DNA from: Catellatospora paridis
Lineage (GTDB): Bacteria; Actinomycetota; Actinomycetes; Mycobacteriales; Micromonosporaceae
Reading direction: 5' to 3'
DNA: 64,000 bases
Assembly: GCF_009720365.1 (NCBI RefSeq)
Contig: NZ_ML769319.1
Location: forward strand, 211,752 to 275,751
Shown here piece by piece: positions 39,771 through 51,544 of this stretch. The notes beneath the pieces are model-generated. The model ran no database searches. It saw nothing but the letters and a program-made list of their open reading frames with translations, and had not been told where the DNA came from. The position numbers were made by a program, and so were the translations under genes. Positions within the stretch are counted from its first letter, which is position 1. The number at the start of each line of letters is the position of its first letter.

Positions 39771-41033
39771 GTGACTGCCGAAGTGCGCAAGGTCGCCGTC
39801 ATCGGCGGCAACCGCATCCCGTTCGCCCGCTCCAACAGCCGCTACGCGCGCGCCTCCAACCAGGACATGCTCACCGCCGCGCTGGACGGCCTCATCGCCC
39901 GGCACGGCCTGGCCGGGCAGCGCCTCGGCGAGGTGGCCGCGGGCGCGGTGCTCAAGCACTCCCGCGACTTCAACCTCACCCGTGAAGCCGTGCTCGGCAC
40001 CGGCCTCGACCCGGCCACCCCCGCCGTCGACCTGCAGCAGGCCTGCGGCACCGGCCTGCAGGCGATCACCTACCTGGCCAACAAGATCGCGCTCGGGCAG
40101 CTGGAGTCCGGCATCGGCGGCGGCGTCGACACCACCTCCGACGCCCCCCTCGCCCTGAACGAGCAGTTCCGCCGCATCCTGCTGCGCCTCAACAACGCGA
40201 AGACCACCGGCGAGCGCATCAAGGCGGCGATGGCGCTGCGCCCGCTGCAGCCGTTCAAGCCCGAGCTGCCCCGCAACGCCGAGCCGCGCACCGGCCTGTC
40301 CATGGGCGAGCACGCCGCGATCACCGCCGAGCGCTGGGGCGTCACCCGCGCCGACCAGGACGAACTCGCGCTGGACTCGCACCGCAAGCTCGCCGCCGCG
40401 TACGACGCGGGCTTCTTCGACGACCTGCTCACGCCGTACCTCGGCCTCACCCGCGACCAGAACCTGCGCCCGGACACCTCGCTGGACAAGCTCGGCGCGC
40501 TCAAGCCCGTCTACGGCCTGCGCGGCAAGAACCCCACCATGACTGCGGGCAACTCCACCCCGCTGACCGACGGGGCCGCGGTCGTGCTGCTGGGCACCGA
40601 CGAGTGGGCCGCCGAGCGCAAGCTGCCGGTGCTGGCCCGCTTCGTCACCGCGCAGACCGCCGCCGTCGACTTCGTGCACGGCGACCCGGAGCCCGAGGGC
40701 CTGCTCATGGCCCCCGTGTACGCGGTGCCCCAGCTGCTGTCCCGCCTCGACCTGAAGCTGCAGGACTTCGACTTCTACGAGATCCACGAGGCGTTCGCCT
40801 CGCAGGTGCTCGCGACCCTGGCCGCGTGGGAGTCCAACGGACTGGGCACCATCGACCGCTCGCGCCTCAACGTCAACGGCTCCTCGCTGGCCGCCGGCCA
40901 CCCCTTCGCCGCCACCGGTGGCCGCATCATCGCCACCGCCGCGAAACTCCTCGCCCAGAAGGGCCGCGGCCGCGCCCTCATCTCCATCTGCGCCGCCGGC
41001 GGCCAGGGCGTCGTAGCCGTCCTCGAACGCTGA
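39771..41033 (+). CDS. Acetyl-CoA acyltransferase (FadA2-type thiolase)
   Basis: The 420-aa thiolase has the active-site Cys in QQACGTGLQAITYLANK, the His motif NVNGSSLAAGHPFAATGGR and the second Cys in ISICAAGGQGVVAVLE. In mycobacteria, fadA2 is divergent from fabG4-htdX, exactly as here. It would cleave or condense 3-ketoacyl-CoA. The GTG start follows GGAGG. It ends before two reciprocal hairpins. Confidence 0.95.
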   Translation: MTAEVRKVAVIGGNRIPFARSNSRYARASNQDMLTAALDGLIARHGLAGQRLGEVAAGAVLKHSRDFNLTREAVLGTGLDPATPAVDLQQACGTGLQAITYLANKIALGQLESGIGGGVDTTSDAPLALNEQFRRILLRLNNAKTTGERIKAAMALRPLQPFKPELPRNAEPRTGLSMGEHAAITAERWGVTRADQDELALDSHRKLAAAYDAGFFDDLLTPYLGLTRDQNLRPDTSLDKLGALKPVYGLRGKNPTMTAGNSTPLTDGAAVVLLGTDEWAAERKLPVLARFVTAQTAAVDFVHGDPEPEGLLMAPVYAVPQLLSRLDLKLQDFDFYEIHEAFASQVLATLAAWESNGLGTIDRSRLNVNGSSLAAGHPFAATGGRIIATAAKLLAQKGRGRALISICAAGGQGVVAVLER

Positions 41034-41064
41034 CCCGCTCCGCCTCACCCGCCCGCAGTTTCCC

Positions 41065-41124
41065 GCAGTTTCGGGGAAACTGCGGGTTTCTCGTCGTGCG
41101 AAGGCGCAGTTTCCCCGAAACTGC
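41065..41124. repeat. Two reciprocal 19-bp hairpins after thiolase
   Basis: The 19-mer at 41065-41083 (GCAGTTTCGGGGAAACTGC) is itself a hairpin. Its exact reverse complement occurs at 41106-41124, so the pair can also form one long stem. A further GCAGTTTCCC lies just upstream. It probably acts as a terminator and protects against read-through into the sigma-factor gene. Confidence 0.75.
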
Positions 41125-41178
41125 CGGACGTGCAACCTCGCGACGTGTGGGGCCGGTCGGGCGGGTGGAGGTGAGGGG

Positions 41179-41676
41179 ATGACGAAGTCCGAAGAGGAAC
41201 AGTTCCGGGTGTTCGTCGCGGAGCGGATGGACCGCTGGCGGCGCACCGCGTATCTGCTCAGCCGGGACTGGCACACCGCGGACGACCTGGTATCGGTCAC
41301 CGTCGGCAGGCTCTACCGGCACTGGCGCAAGGTCCGGGCCGCGGACAATCCCGAGGCGTACGCCCAGCGGGTCCTGACCCGGGTCTGGCTCGACGAGACC
41401 GTCCGCCCGTGGCGGCGCGAGCGTGTCACCGCAGAGCTGCCGGAGCGGGCGGTGCACGAGTCCCACGGCTTCCTCGACCGCGACGGCCTGAACACCCTGC
41501 TGGGCGAGCTCGGGCCGCGGCAGCGCGCGGTGGTCGTGCTGCGCTACTACCTCGACTACTCGGTCGAGGAGACCGCCGAGGTGCTGGGCATCTCGGTCGG
41601 CACCGTGAAGAGCCAATCCGCACGAGGCCTGGAGACGCTGCGTCGGCGGGCCGTCCCGATGGGGGGTATGTCATGA
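41179..41676 (+). CDS. SigE-family RNA polymerase sigma factor
   Basis: The 165-aa protein has a region 2 resembling SigE-type ECF sigma factors (AYLLSRDWHTADDLVSVTVGRLYRHW) and a region 4 helix-turn-helix (YYLDYSVEETAEVLGISVGTVKSQSARGLETLRR). ATG 41179 is preceded by GGAGGTGAGGGG. The stop codon overlaps the next gene by 4 nt. Promoter targets are unknown. Confidence 0.93.
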   Translation: MTKSEEEQFRVFVAERMDRWRRTAYLLSRDWHTADDLVSVTVGRLYRHWRKVRAADNPEAYAQRVLTRVWLDETVRPWRRERVTAELPERAVHESHGFLDRDGLNTLLGELGPRQRAVVVLRYYLDYSVEETAEVLGISVGTVKSQSARGLETLRRRAVPMGGMS

Positions 41677-42446
41677 CGCAGCAGTTGTTCGACGACGTCA
41701 TCGGCGAGGTTCCGGCACCGGCCGTGGACGTCGACCGGATCATCCGCCGGGAGCGGCGCGGCGCGGCGGCCCGCCGGTTCGGGATCGCCTCCACGGGCGG
41801 CCTGGCCCTGCTCGCGGCCGGTGCGCTGGTGCTGGGCACGGGCGTCTGGCCGGGCGGTCCGTCGCAGCCGTTGGCGGTGCCGGTCGTCAGCGAACCGGCA
41901 CAGACCGGCGCTCCAGGGCCGGCTGACGGGTTCCGGCTGGTGTTCGGCACCGAGGAGGAGGCGGCCACGACGGCGCGGCGGCTCGGCGAGGTGCTGAATT
42001 CGGCGGTGGTGGAGGTCGCTCCGGATCGTCAGTGGCTGTTCTTCCCGTCGAAGCCCGGCGAGCCGGATCAGCCCGACGGGCTGCCTTTCGCGGTGCACTT
42101 CGACGGCAAGATCGACGGGCAGGGCAACGAGCACACGCTCTTCCTGGGCCGCAGCGGCATTCTGACGGACGGCCGGCGGGGGATGCTGGAACTGACGGTG
42201 GTGCCCGCCGTCGGCGGCGATCCGGGGCCGCCGGCGGAGACGCTGCGCGACGAGGCGGAATCGGGAGAGGTGTTCGTCTACCACAAGGTCACCGTGAAGC
42301 TGGCCGACGGCCGTTACCTTCTGCTGGCCAGTCACAACCGGGGACCGCGCGGCGACGTGGCGACCGCGTTCCAGGAGCAGCCGCCGCTGTCGGTGGCGCA
42401 GTTGCAGTCGATCGCGAGCGAGGTCGCGGAGCAGGTGCTCGCCTAG
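41673..42446 (+). CDS. Single-pass membrane partner of sigma factor
   Basis: The 257-aa protein has an N-terminal cytoplasmic segment with VDVDRIIRRERRGAAARR, one membrane segment (FGIASTGGLALLAAGALVLG) and an extracytoplasmic domain. The topology and ATGA coupling match a regulator of the upstream sigma factor, though no ZAS zinc motif is present. Direct anti-sigma activity is an inference. It ends against the convergent vapC gene with a 4-bp overlap. Confidence 0.75.
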   Translation: MTQQLFDDVIGEVPAPAVDVDRIIRRERRGAAARRFGIASTGGLALLAAGALVLGTGVWPGGPSQPLAVPVVSEPAQTGAPGPADGFRLVFGTEEEAATTARRLGEVLNSAVVEVAPDRQWLFFPSKPGEPDQPDGLPFAVHFDGKIDGQGNEHTLFLGRSGILTDGRRGMLELTVVPAVGGDPGPPAETLRDEAESGEVFVYHKVTVKLADGRYLLLASHNRGPRGDVATAFQEQPPLSVAQLQSIASEVAEQVLA

Positions 42447-42865
42447 CGGATGGTGCCGGGCGGAGCGAGCCACTGGGCGGGTTGCCCGGTGGCTCGCTTG
42501 ATCACGTCGAAGTCCCCGTCGTAGTGCAGCACGGTCAGCCCGCTCAGCTCCGCGGCCGCCGCCACCAGCAGATCGATCGGCCCGGCACTGCGGTGCTGAC
42601 CCTTCTGCGTCAGTAGGTCCTGCACTTGCGTTGCCCGGCGGTAGACGTCATCAGGCATCGGCACCCCGGGGTAGGCATCGCTCAGGAGTGCAACGATCTT
42701 CTTCCGGTCGACCAGCGACCTTGCGGCAAAGAGAAGTTCAAGTTCCGTGATCGGGCAGACGCCGACCAGTCCTTGTTCGATCTGCTGATCCCAACCGAGG
42801 GTCGCCGAACCGGGTCGAAGCAGCCGCACCAGGGCACTGGTATCGATCAGGTAGTCGACAGTCAT
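42443..42865 (-). CDS. vapC: PIN-domain ribonuclease toxin (VapC)
   Basis: The 140-aa toxin has the PIN acidic residues in [35 protein letters not shown] and [10 protein letters not shown]. VapC toxins cleave RNA, often tRNA or rRNA. Its ATG overlaps the stop codon of the VapB gene by 4 nt. The stop codon overlaps the end of the convergent membrane-protein gene. Confidence 0.93.
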   Translation of the reverse strand: MTVDYLIDTSALVRLLRPGSATLGWDQQIEQGLVGVCPITELELLFAARSLVDRKKIVALLSDAYPGVPMPDDVYRRATQVQDLLTQKGQHRSAGPIDLLVAAAAELSGLTVLHYDGDFDVIKRATGQPAQWLAPPGTIR

Positions 42866-43077
42866 GGCTTCGGACGATAGTTGTTCTTGTCCAATAGCTC
42901 GTCGAAGTATCCGGCCTCGCCCAGTTGCCGTAACTCGTCCAGGGCGCGGGCGCGGCGTAGCCTGGCGGCCGACTCCCGCAGGGCCGTGTTGACGGTGTCC
43001 TTCTTGGTCTTGGTGCCGAGGACCTTGGCTGCTTCGGCGAGCAGTTCCTCTTCGATGTCGATCAGCATCTTCACCAT
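42862..43077 (-). CDS. vapB: VapB-type antitoxin
   Basis: The 71-aa protein begins [20 protein letters not shown], a ribbon-helix-helix DNA-binding start, followed by [14 protein letters not shown] and a C-terminal tail that would wrap VapC. ATG 43077 has GGGGGAGC just upstream, so the longer open frame is not used. It should bind VapC and repress its own promoter, which contains the ATATAC/GTATAT inverted repeat. Confidence 0.9.
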   Translation of the reverse strand: MVKMLIDIEEELLAEAAKVLGTKTKKDTVNTALRESAARLRRARALDELRQLGEAGYFDELLDKNNYRPKP

Positions 43078-43097
43078 CGGCGCTCCCCCTCGCGTTA

Positions 43098-43127
43098 CAT
43101 ATATACGACTTGGCTCCCGAGTATATG
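43098..43127. promoter_or_regulatory. vapBC operator/promoter, AT-rich inverted repeat
   Basis: ATATAC (43101-43106) and GTATAT (43121-43126) form an inverted repeat with centres 20 bp apart in an otherwise GC-rich region. It is positioned 21-50 nt upstream of the vapB ATG, as expected for autoregulation by a ribbon-helix-helix antitoxin. Confidence 0.65.
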
Positions 43128-43182
43128 CGCGCCCGCATGGCCTCGCCAGGGTCGTCGATCGGTGCGTGCGAGAATGAGGCAC

Positions 43183-44616
43183 GTGACAAAGCGCCCGCAC
43201 GTTCCGAATGTCCTGGCCACCCGGTATGCCTCCACCGAGTTGGTGACGCTGTGGTCACCCGAGGAGAAGGTCCGCGCCGAGCGGCGGCTCTGGCTCGCCG
43301 TCCTTCGCGCGCAGCGCGACCTGGGCATCGCGCTCCCGGACGGCGTCATCGAGGCGTACGAGCGGGTGCTGGACACCGTCGACCTGGACTCGATCGCGCA
43401 GCGCGAGCGGGTGACGCGGCACGACGTGAAGGCGCGCATCGAGGAGTTCAGCGCGCTGGCCGGGCACGAGCAGATCCACAAGGGCATGACGTCGCGCGAC
43501 CTCACCGAGAACGTCGAGCAGCTGCAGATCCGCGACTCGCTGCTGCTGATCCGGGACCGGATCGTCGCCGCGCTGACCCGGATGGCCGCCCGCGCCGCCG
43601 AGTACGAAAACCTGATCATGGCCGGACGCTCGCACAACGTCCCGGCGCAGGCCACGACCATGGGCAAGCGGTTCGCGAGCGCGGCGCAGGAGATGCTCAT
43701 CGCGTACGAGCGCCTCGACGAGCTGATCGCCCGCTACCCCCTGCGCGGCATCAAGGGCCCGGTCGGCACGTCGGCCGACCAGCTCGACCTGTTCGACGGC
43801 GACGCCGCGAAGGTCGCCGAGCTGGAGCGCCGGGTCGCCGGCCACCTCGGCTTCCAGCGGGTGCTCGACAGCGTGGGCCAGGTGTACCCGCGTTCGCTCG
43901 ACTTCGACGTGCTCACCGCGCTGGCCCAGGCCGCGTCCGCGCCGTCGAGCCTGGCCACCACGATCCGGCTGATGGTGGGCCAGGAGCTGGCCACCGAGGG
44001 TTTCAAGCCCGGCCAGGTCGGCTCGTCGGCGATGCCGCACAAGATGAACACGCGTTCCAGCGAGCGGGTCAACGGCCTGGCCGTGATCGTGCGCGGCTAC
44101 GCGAGCATGGCCGGGGAGCTGGCCGGTGACCAGTGGAACGAGGGCGACGTGTCCTGCTCGGTGGTGCGCCGGGTGGCCCTGCCGGACGCCTTCTTCGCCC
44201 TGGACGGCCTGTTCCAGACCTTCCTGACCGTGCTCGACGAGTTCGGCGCGTACCCGGCGGTCATCAACCGCGAGCTGGACCGCTACCTGCCCTTCCTGGC
44301 CACCACGAAGGTGCTGGTCGGCGCAGTGAAGAAGGGCGTCGGCCGGGAGACCGCGCACGAGGCGATCAAGGAGCACGCGGTCGCCGTGGCGCTGGCCATG
44401 CGCGAGCGGGGCCAGGCCGACAACGACCTGTTCGACCGCCTCGCCGCCGACACCCGCCTCGGCCTGTCCCGCGCCGAGATCGATGCCCTGGTCGCCGACC
44501 GCTCCGCCTTCGTCGGCGCCGCCTCCGCCCAGGTCGCCGCGATCGTCGCCCAGGTCGAGAAGATCGCCGCGCACCACCCCACCGCCGCCGCCTACACGCC
44601 CGCCGCCATCCTCTGA
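43183..44616 (+). CDS. purB: Adenylosuccinate lyase
   Basis: PurB cleaves SAICAR and adenylosuccinate, acting in both IMP synthesis and AMP formation. The 477-aa product has [29 protein letters not shown] and the signature [20 protein letters not shown] 43183 ([17 protein letters not shown]) fits the family start; ATG 43174 is an alternative. It lies beside vapBC, whose divergent promoter shares the gap. The 3' end is followed by AAGGAAGGGCACC, a half copy of the hairpin family. Confidence 0.96.
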   Translation: MTKRPHVPNVLATRYASTELVTLWSPEEKVRAERRLWLAVLRAQRDLGIALPDGVIEAYERVLDTVDLDSIAQRERVTRHDVKARIEEFSALAGHEQIHKGMTSRDLTENVEQLQIRDSLLLIRDRIVAALTRMAARAAEYENLIMAGRSHNVPAQATTMGKRFASAAQEMLIAYERLDELIARYPLRGIKGPVGTSADQLDLFDGDAAKVAELERRVAGHLGFQRVLDSVGQVYPRSLDFDVLTALAQAASAPSSLATTIRLMVGQELATEGFKPGQVGSSAMPHKMNTRSSERVNGLAVIVRGYASMAGELAGDQWNEGDVSCSVVRRVALPDAFFALDGLFQTFLTVLDEFGAYPAVINRELDRYLPFLATTKVLVGAVKKGVGRETAHEAIKEHAVAVALAMRERGQADNDLFDRLAADTRLGLSRAEIDALVADRSAFVGAASAQVAAIVAQVEKIAAHHPTAAAYTPAAIL

Positions 44617-44624
44617 CCCGAGCA

Positions 44625-44656
44625 AAGGAAGGGCACCGCCGCGGTGCGCCTGTCGG
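44625..44656. repeat. Half copy of AAGGGCACC repeat with GCACCGC/GCGGTGC stem
   Basis: AAGGAAGGGCACC follows the purB stop codon as in the three full hairpins, but the partner arm is missing. It is replaced by a short GCACCGC/GCGGTGC hairpin. It is likely a diverged terminator. Confidence 0.45.
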
Positions 44657-44692
44657 CCCCGTGGGTGTGCGTTGAGCTGGGAGGATCGGCAC

Positions 44693-45295
44693 GTGGAGTT
44701 CCTCACCGCGCTGTTGGTCGCCTATGTCGCGATCGTTCCGGTCGAACTGCCGGACAAGACGTTCGTGGCGACGCTCGTGCTGAGCACCCGTTACCGTCCG
44801 TTGCCCACCTGGCTCGGTGCGGTCGCGGCGTTCGGGGTGCAGTGCGTGATCGCGGTGGGGTTCGGCGTGCTGCTGACCAAGCTGCCGACCCGGCCGGTGC
44901 AGCTGGTGGCCGCGCTGCTGTTCGCGGTAGGGGCGTTCGTCCTGGCCCGGGGCGCGAAGCAGGCCGACGCGGAGGAGAAGGAGCAGGAGGCCGAGTTCGA
45001 GGCCAAGGCCGTCGAGCCGAAGCGGGGCTGGCGGGCGGCGGCCGCCAGTTTCGTGGTGCTGTTCACCGCCGAATGGGGCGATCTGTCGCAACTGCTGCTG
45101 GCGGGTCTGGTCGCCAGCGGACGCCCGATGTTGCCGACGTTTCTGGGCGGCTGGCTCGGTCTGGCGACGGTTTCCGGACTCGCCGTGCTTCTCGGTCGAT
45201 GGCTGTTGAAACGGGTGAGACTGGCAGTCATCCGTTACGTCGGAGCCGGGGTGTGTACGGTCCTCGCGGTCGTGACCTTGCTCTCAGCTCTGTGA
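44693..45295 (+). CDS. GDT1/TMEM165 family cation transporter
   Basis: The 200-aa membrane protein has the two family motifs E-x-P-D-K-[TS] (VELPDKTFVATLVL) and E-W-G-D-[LR]-[ST] (FTAEWGDLSQLLLAGLVA) in its two halves, with six hydrophobic segments. A charged loop (EEKEQEAEFEAKAVEPKR) lies between them. Bacterial members export Mn2+ (MneA) or Ca2+. GTG 44693 follows GGGAGG. It separates purB from purSQL but is not obviously linked to purine synthesis. Confidence 0.92.
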   Translation: MEFLTALLVAYVAIVPVELPDKTFVATLVLSTRYRPLPTWLGAVAAFGVQCVIAVGFGVLLTKLPTRPVQLVAALLFAVGAFVLARGAKQADAEEKEQEAEFEAKAVEPKRGWRAAAASFVVLFTAEWGDLSQLLLAGLVASGRPMLPTFLGGWLGLATVSGLAVLLGRWLLKRVRLAVIRYVGAGVCTVLAVVTLLSAL

Positions 45296-45414
45296 AAGCA
45301 GTCAACTCGTGGGACTTTTGCCGATCCCCAGAATAAGGGGCGACTTGGCCGACCGGTAATCTGGTGGTGCCCGTGGCGGACAGGCAGACATAGAAAAAAG
45401 TCAGGAGTTTCCCC

Positions 45415-45657
45415 GTGGCTCGCGTCGTGGTTGACGTCATGCTTAAGCCCGAGATCCTCGACCCGCAGGGGCAGGCCGTTGCGAACGCGCTGCCCCGCCT
45501 GGGCGTCAATGACGTCGCCTCAGTGCGTATCGGTCGTCGTGTGGAGATCGATTTCGCCGGAGATGCCGACCTGGAGAGGGCCCGCGAGATCGCGGACAAG
45601 CTCCTCGCCAATCCGGTCATCGAGGACTACGAGATCCGGGTAGTCGAAGCAGCATGA
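45415..45657 (+). CDS. purS: Phosphoribosylformylglycinamidine synthase subunit PurS
   Basis: The 80-aa PurS bridges PurL and PurQ in the small-type FGAM synthase. Signatures are [36 protein letters not shown] and the helix [22 protein letters not shown]. It starts at GTG and overlaps purQ by 4 nt. No purine riboswitch-like structure was recognised in the 120-nt leader. Confidence 0.96.
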   Translation: MARVVVDVMLKPEILDPQGQAVANALPRLGVNDVASVRIGRRVEIDFAGDADLERAREIADKLLANPVIEDYEIRVVEAA

Positions 45658-46336
45658 GCAAGATCGGTGTGGTGACCTTCCCCGGTTCGCTGGACGACGG
45701 GGACGCGGCCCGTGCCGCACGTATCTCCGGAGCCGAGGTCGTACGGCTCTGGCACGCCGACCCGGACCTGCACGGCGTCGACGCCGTGGTGCTCCCGGGC
45801 GGCTTCTCCTACGGTGACTACCTGCGCTGCGGCGCGATCGCCCGGTTCGCGCCGGTGATGGAGACGATCGCCGACGCCGCCCGCGGTGGCATGCCGGTCC
45901 TGGGCATCTGCAACGGCTTCCAGATCCTCTGCGAGGCCCACCTGCTGCCCGGCGCGCTGACCCGCAACCAGCACCTGCACTTCCGCAACCGCGACCAGTG
46001 GCTGCGGATGGAGAACTCCTCGACGGCCTGGACGAACCACTTCGCCGAGGGCCAGGAGATCCTGATCCCGGTGAAGAACGGCGAGGGCTGCTACGTCGCC
46101 GACGAGCGCACCCTGGACGAGCTCGAGGCCAACGGCCAGATCGTCGCGCGCTACGTCCGCGGCAACCCGAACGGATCGACCCGCGACATCGCGGCGATCC
46201 GCAACGAGGCCGGCAACGTGCTGGGCATCATGCCCCACCCGGAGCACGCGGTCGAGGCGCTGACCGGCCCGTCGCTGGACGGCCTCGGATTCTTCTCGTC
46301 GGTGCTGAAGCACCTGGCCGACGCTAAGGCGGCAGC

Positions 46337-46340
<4 letters not shown>
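45654..46340 (+). CDS. purQ: Phosphoribosylformylglycinamidine synthase glutaminase subunit PurQ
   Basis: The 228-aa class I amidotransferase supplies ammonia from glutamine. The nucleophile Cys lies in [14 protein letters not shown], and the His/Glu pair in [27 protein letters not shown] is also diagnostic. It overlaps purS and purL by 4 nt each. Confidence 0.97.
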
Positions 46341-48820
<2,480 letters not shown>

Positions 48821-48843
48821 CCCGCCACGTCGCCAACGGTTGC

Positions 48844-48890
48844 CTTCGGGTGCCGTCCCACCGCGCGAGCGGCCGGGATGGCACCCGAAG
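48844..48890 (+). terminator. purL terminator hairpin
   Basis: CTTCGGGTGCC (48844-48854) pairs with 48880-48890. An inner GTCCC/GGGAT pair with one G-U extends the stem to 16 bp. Confidence 0.8.
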
Positions 48891-49002
48891 CCGTTTCCGG
48901 CGCCGTTTCTCCCAGAAGATCTTCGCAACCTCCCGGCGCGGTGGAGCGTGATGTCGCGACGGGCCACCGGGTCCGTTCCGGACAGGGGAGAGACGGGGAG
49001 AC

Positions 49003-49533
49003 ATGACCCCTGACAGAGACGACGGACCGGCTCCGCCCGCCGACTTCGAGGAGTGCTACGCCGCGCATTTCCACAGCCTGACCCTGCAGCTCAACGCATA
49101 CCTGGGCGACCTTGCCGAGGCGCAGGACATGGTGCAGGAGGCGTTCTGCCGCGTGCTGGCCCGGTGGGAGGGCATCGCCCGGTACGCAGATCCGGCGGCG
49201 TGGGTGCGGCGGGTCGCCTGGAACCTGGCGACCAGCGGCTGGCGCCGGCGGCGTACCGCGCTGAACTTTCTGCGCCGCCAGCGCGAGGAGCACGTGGCCG
49301 CACCCGGCCCGGACCGGGTCGCGCTGACCCGTGCCCTGGCTGGGCTGCCTGCCACGCAGCGTCGCGCCTGCGTCCTGTTCTACCTCGGCCAGCTCACCAT
49401 CGCGGAGATCGCCGAGCAGGAGGAGGTCGCCGAGGGCACCGTGAAGTCCTGGCTCCACCGAGGTCGTGCCGCACTCGCCGCCCAGCTCACCGAGGCCCGG
49501 AAGGAGCCCCACCATGTCCGACCTCGACCGTGA
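49003..49533 (+). CDS. SigE-family (ECF) RNA polymerase sigma factor
   Basis: The 176-aa protein has region 2 (LNAYLGDLAEAQDMVQEAFCRVLARW) and region 4 (QLTIAEIAEQEEVAEGTVKSWLHRGRAALAAQL). It overlaps the following membrane-protein gene by 20 nt, including that gene's ribosome site. It is a paralogue of the sigma factor at 41179 with the same two-gene layout. Confidence 0.92.
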   Translation: MTPDRDDGPAPPADFEECYAAHFHSLTLQLNAYLGDLAEAQDMVQEAFCRVLARWEGIARYADPAAWVRRVAWNLATSGWRRRRTALNFLRRQREEHVAAPGPDRVALTRALAGLPATQRRACVLFYLGQLTIAEIAEQEEVAEGTVKSWLHRGRAALAAQLTEARKEPHHVRPRP

Positions 49534-50695
49534 GGACGTCCTGGTCTCCGCGTTCGACTCGTATCGCGCCGAGACCGACCCGCTGATCCGTCCCGAGGGC
49601 GCCGCGGCCGCGTTCTCCACCGTGCGACACCGCCGACGGGTCCGCACCGCCGGGGTGGCGGCCTGCGCGGTGCTCGCCGTGCTGGTCGGGGGCGGCACGT
49701 ACGCCACCCTCGCCGGCCCGCCGCAGGGCGATCCGAACCCGGGAGTCACCCTGACCACGGCCCCGCAACGGTCGGCGGCGGCGAGCCCGAGCCCGCGGCC
49801 CGTGTCGCCGTCCCCGGCCGTCACGGGTGGCGACCTGCTCGGCCTGGCGGATGCGGCGCTGGACCTGCACGCCTTCGCTGTCTTCCCTGGGGAATGTCCG
49901 GGCGGCTGGACCAAGTTCGACGACGGCAAGGCGGGCAACAGATACATCGACAGTGTGGTGAGCACGGATCTTGACGACGACGGCACACCTGAACTGGTCG
50001 CGCTGATCTTCTGCCGGCCCGGGGAGATCCCGCTCGGCCAGGTGGTGGCCTTCCGGCGCGACGACGACAAATTCGTGACGATCGGCGTGGTGGCGCAGAT
50101 CGAACCGCACACGGTCGGGTCCGAGCGCACGCCCAATGCGGTCGAGCGGATCAGAAAGATCACTGGCGCGGGGCCCGGCCAGGTGCGCGTCGAGGTCGGC
50201 AACATCGAGGCGACGTACTCCGACCTGTCCGACGGCCCGGTCGGCATCTGGCAGTGGCGCGTGTTCCGCTGGAACGGCGACGGGTTCACACAGGTGGCCG
50301 GTTCGCCTGCGTTCGCGTTCGAGCAGTCGGGCGGCTGGTTCAGCGTGACAGTCGACCGGCTGGCCTTCGGCCCGGCGGTCGGCGGTCGCCGCCCGGCGAC
50401 GCTCACGGTGACCGTGGACGTGCTCGCTGAGCTCGATCCGGGCAGGCCGCTGTCGGTGCTGGTGTCACTTCCGGCCGCGAGCGGGTACAAGGTCGAGCGG
50501 AACGGCTGCGCCGACGGGGCGCAGAACTGGGTGCTGTGCCGGTTCGCCGAGCTGTCGCCGGGTCTGCGCACACTGACGTTCGAGTTCGACTTCCCCGCGG
50601 ATCCGGTCGAGCAGATCATGCGGGAGCTGAGATTCAGCCACCTGCACCTCCGCGTCGGCGACCAGGAGTTCATGCGGTCCAAGCTGGGGACCTGA
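49514..50695 (+). CDS. Membrane-anchored partner of sigma factor, large extracytoplasmic domain
   Basis: The 393-aa protein has a short cytoplasmic start (DREDVLVSAFDSYRAET, VRHRRRVRTAG), one membrane segment (VAACAVLAVLVGGGTYATLA), a Ser/Pro linker and an extracytoplasmic part. That part has an FG-GAP-like stretch VVSTDLDDDGTPELVALIFCR and a beta-rich domain with one Cys pair (NGCADGAQNWVLCRF). ATG 49514 follows AAGGAG. It is probably a sensor or anti-sigma-like regulator; no zinc motif is present. Confidence 0.75.
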   Translation: MSDLDREDVLVSAFDSYRAETDPLIRPEGAAAAFSTVRHRRRVRTAGVAACAVLAVLVGGGTYATLAGPPQGDPNPGVTLTTAPQRSAAASPSPRPVSPSPAVTGGDLLGLADAALDLHAFAVFPGECPGGWTKFDDGKAGNRYIDSVVSTDLDDDGTPELVALIFCRPGEIPLGQVVAFRRDDDKFVTIGVVAQIEPHTVGSERTPNAVERIRKITGAGPGQVRVEVGNIEATYSDLSDGPVGIWQWRVFRWNGDGFTQVAGSPAFAFEQSGGWFSVTVDRLAFGPAVGGRRPATLTVTVDVLAELDPGRPLSVLVSLPAASGYKVERNGCADGAQNWVLCRFAELSPGLRTLTFEFDFPADPVEQIMRELRFSHLHLRVGDQEFMRSKLGT

Positions 50696-50717
50696 GCCTC
50701 GCGGCAGGTGAGCTGAC

Positions 50718-50762
50718 GGACGGCCACCACATCGCAGAGCGTCCGCGCGGTGGTGGCCGTCC
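50718..50762. terminator. Bidirectional hairpin terminator
   Basis: The 13-nt perfect arms GGACGGCCACCAC (50718-50730) and complement (50750-50762) enclose a 19-nt loop between convergent genes. Confidence 0.85.
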
Positions 50763-50767
50763 CGGCG

Positions 50768-51424
50768 TCAGCCGCCGGTAGTGGCGGGGAAGGTCAGCCC
50801 GGCCCGCTCGGTGGCGTACAGCCAGCCGCGCTCGACCATCGTGTCGAGCACCCTGTTCCAGGCGGCCCGCACGTCGCCCGGGACGGGGTCGAGGTGTGCC
50901 GCGAGCAGCGCCGCCTCGGCGACGGTGAGGTCCCGCGGGTGCTTGCCGACATACAGCATCGCGGCCGCCTCAAGCCCGATCGCGCCCTCGCCGTAGTGCG
51001 CGGTGTTGAGGTAGAAGTCGAGCAGCTGGGCCTTCGTGTACCAGCCCTCCAGCTTGTGCGCGCCGACGCGCACGCGCCAGCTGTCCAGGTCGTCCCAGGA
51101 CATTCCCATCGCGACCACCGCGTACCGCTTGGTGATCTCCGAGGACGGCCAGACGAGCTCGCTCGACTGCTGGTAGAAGTCCGGGTCGGCGGCGGCCACG
51201 ATGGCGTTGGCGACACCCGGGCGCAGGTTCTCCGCCCGCACCTGCTGCGTGCCCGACTTGTCCCGCGGGATGGGCACCGTGGTGTAGTAGTACTCGGCCA
51301 GGCCGAAGGCGACGCCCGCGAGGAGCACGAGCGCTACCACGGTCCCCACCAGCCAGCGCAGCACGCGCCGGCGTGGCGGGGGCATGGCTGCCGCCGCGGA
51401 CTTCGGGAGTTCGACAAGGGTCAT
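50768..51424 (-). CDS. Degenerate GT51 transglycosylase-like membrane protein, copy 1
   Basis: The 218-aa protein has one N-terminal membrane segment (WLVGTVVALVLLAGVAFGLA) and then a stretch related to the GT51 transglycosylase domain of class A penicillin-binding proteins. The back half keeps TKAQLLDFYLNTAHYGEGAIGLE and LTVAEAALLAAHLDP. The front catalytic motif ED-x2-F-x2-H-x-G is ADPDFYQQ here, lacking the catalytic Glu and His. The GxSTITQQ motif is SSEITKRY. It is only about 160 residues beyond the anchor and has no transpeptidase domain. Probably non-catalytic. A paralogue lies immediately upstream. Confidence 0.82.
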   Translation of the reverse strand: MTLVELPKSAAAAMPPPRRRVLRWLVGTVVALVLLAGVAFGLAEYYYTTVPIPRDKSGTQQVRAENLRPGVANAIVAAADPDFYQQSSELVWPSSEITKRYAVVAMGMSWDDLDSWRVRVGAHKLEGWYTKAQLLDFYLNTAHYGEGAIGLEAAAMLYVGKHPRDLTVAEAALLAAHLDPVPGDVRAAWNRVLDTMVERGWLYATERAGLTFPATTGG

Positions 51425-51544
51425 TCCGTCACGGTAAACGCATCGACGATCGTTCGCAGCCCGAAGCGTCCTGCCTGCCGCGCGATATGGCCGGGCGACC
51501 AGGCGAAGGCCGGGTTGCTACTTCTGCGCCGGGGCGGCGACGGG

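Noticed and set aside
42443-43258. 271-residue PIN protein reading from 43258
   Set aside because: The frame upstream of 42865 overlaps vapB and has no ribosome site; the normal 140-aa VapC start overlaps the vapB stop codon.
45296-45414. Possible purine riboswitch before purS
   Set aside because: No three-way junction or conserved purine-aptamer core could be recognised.
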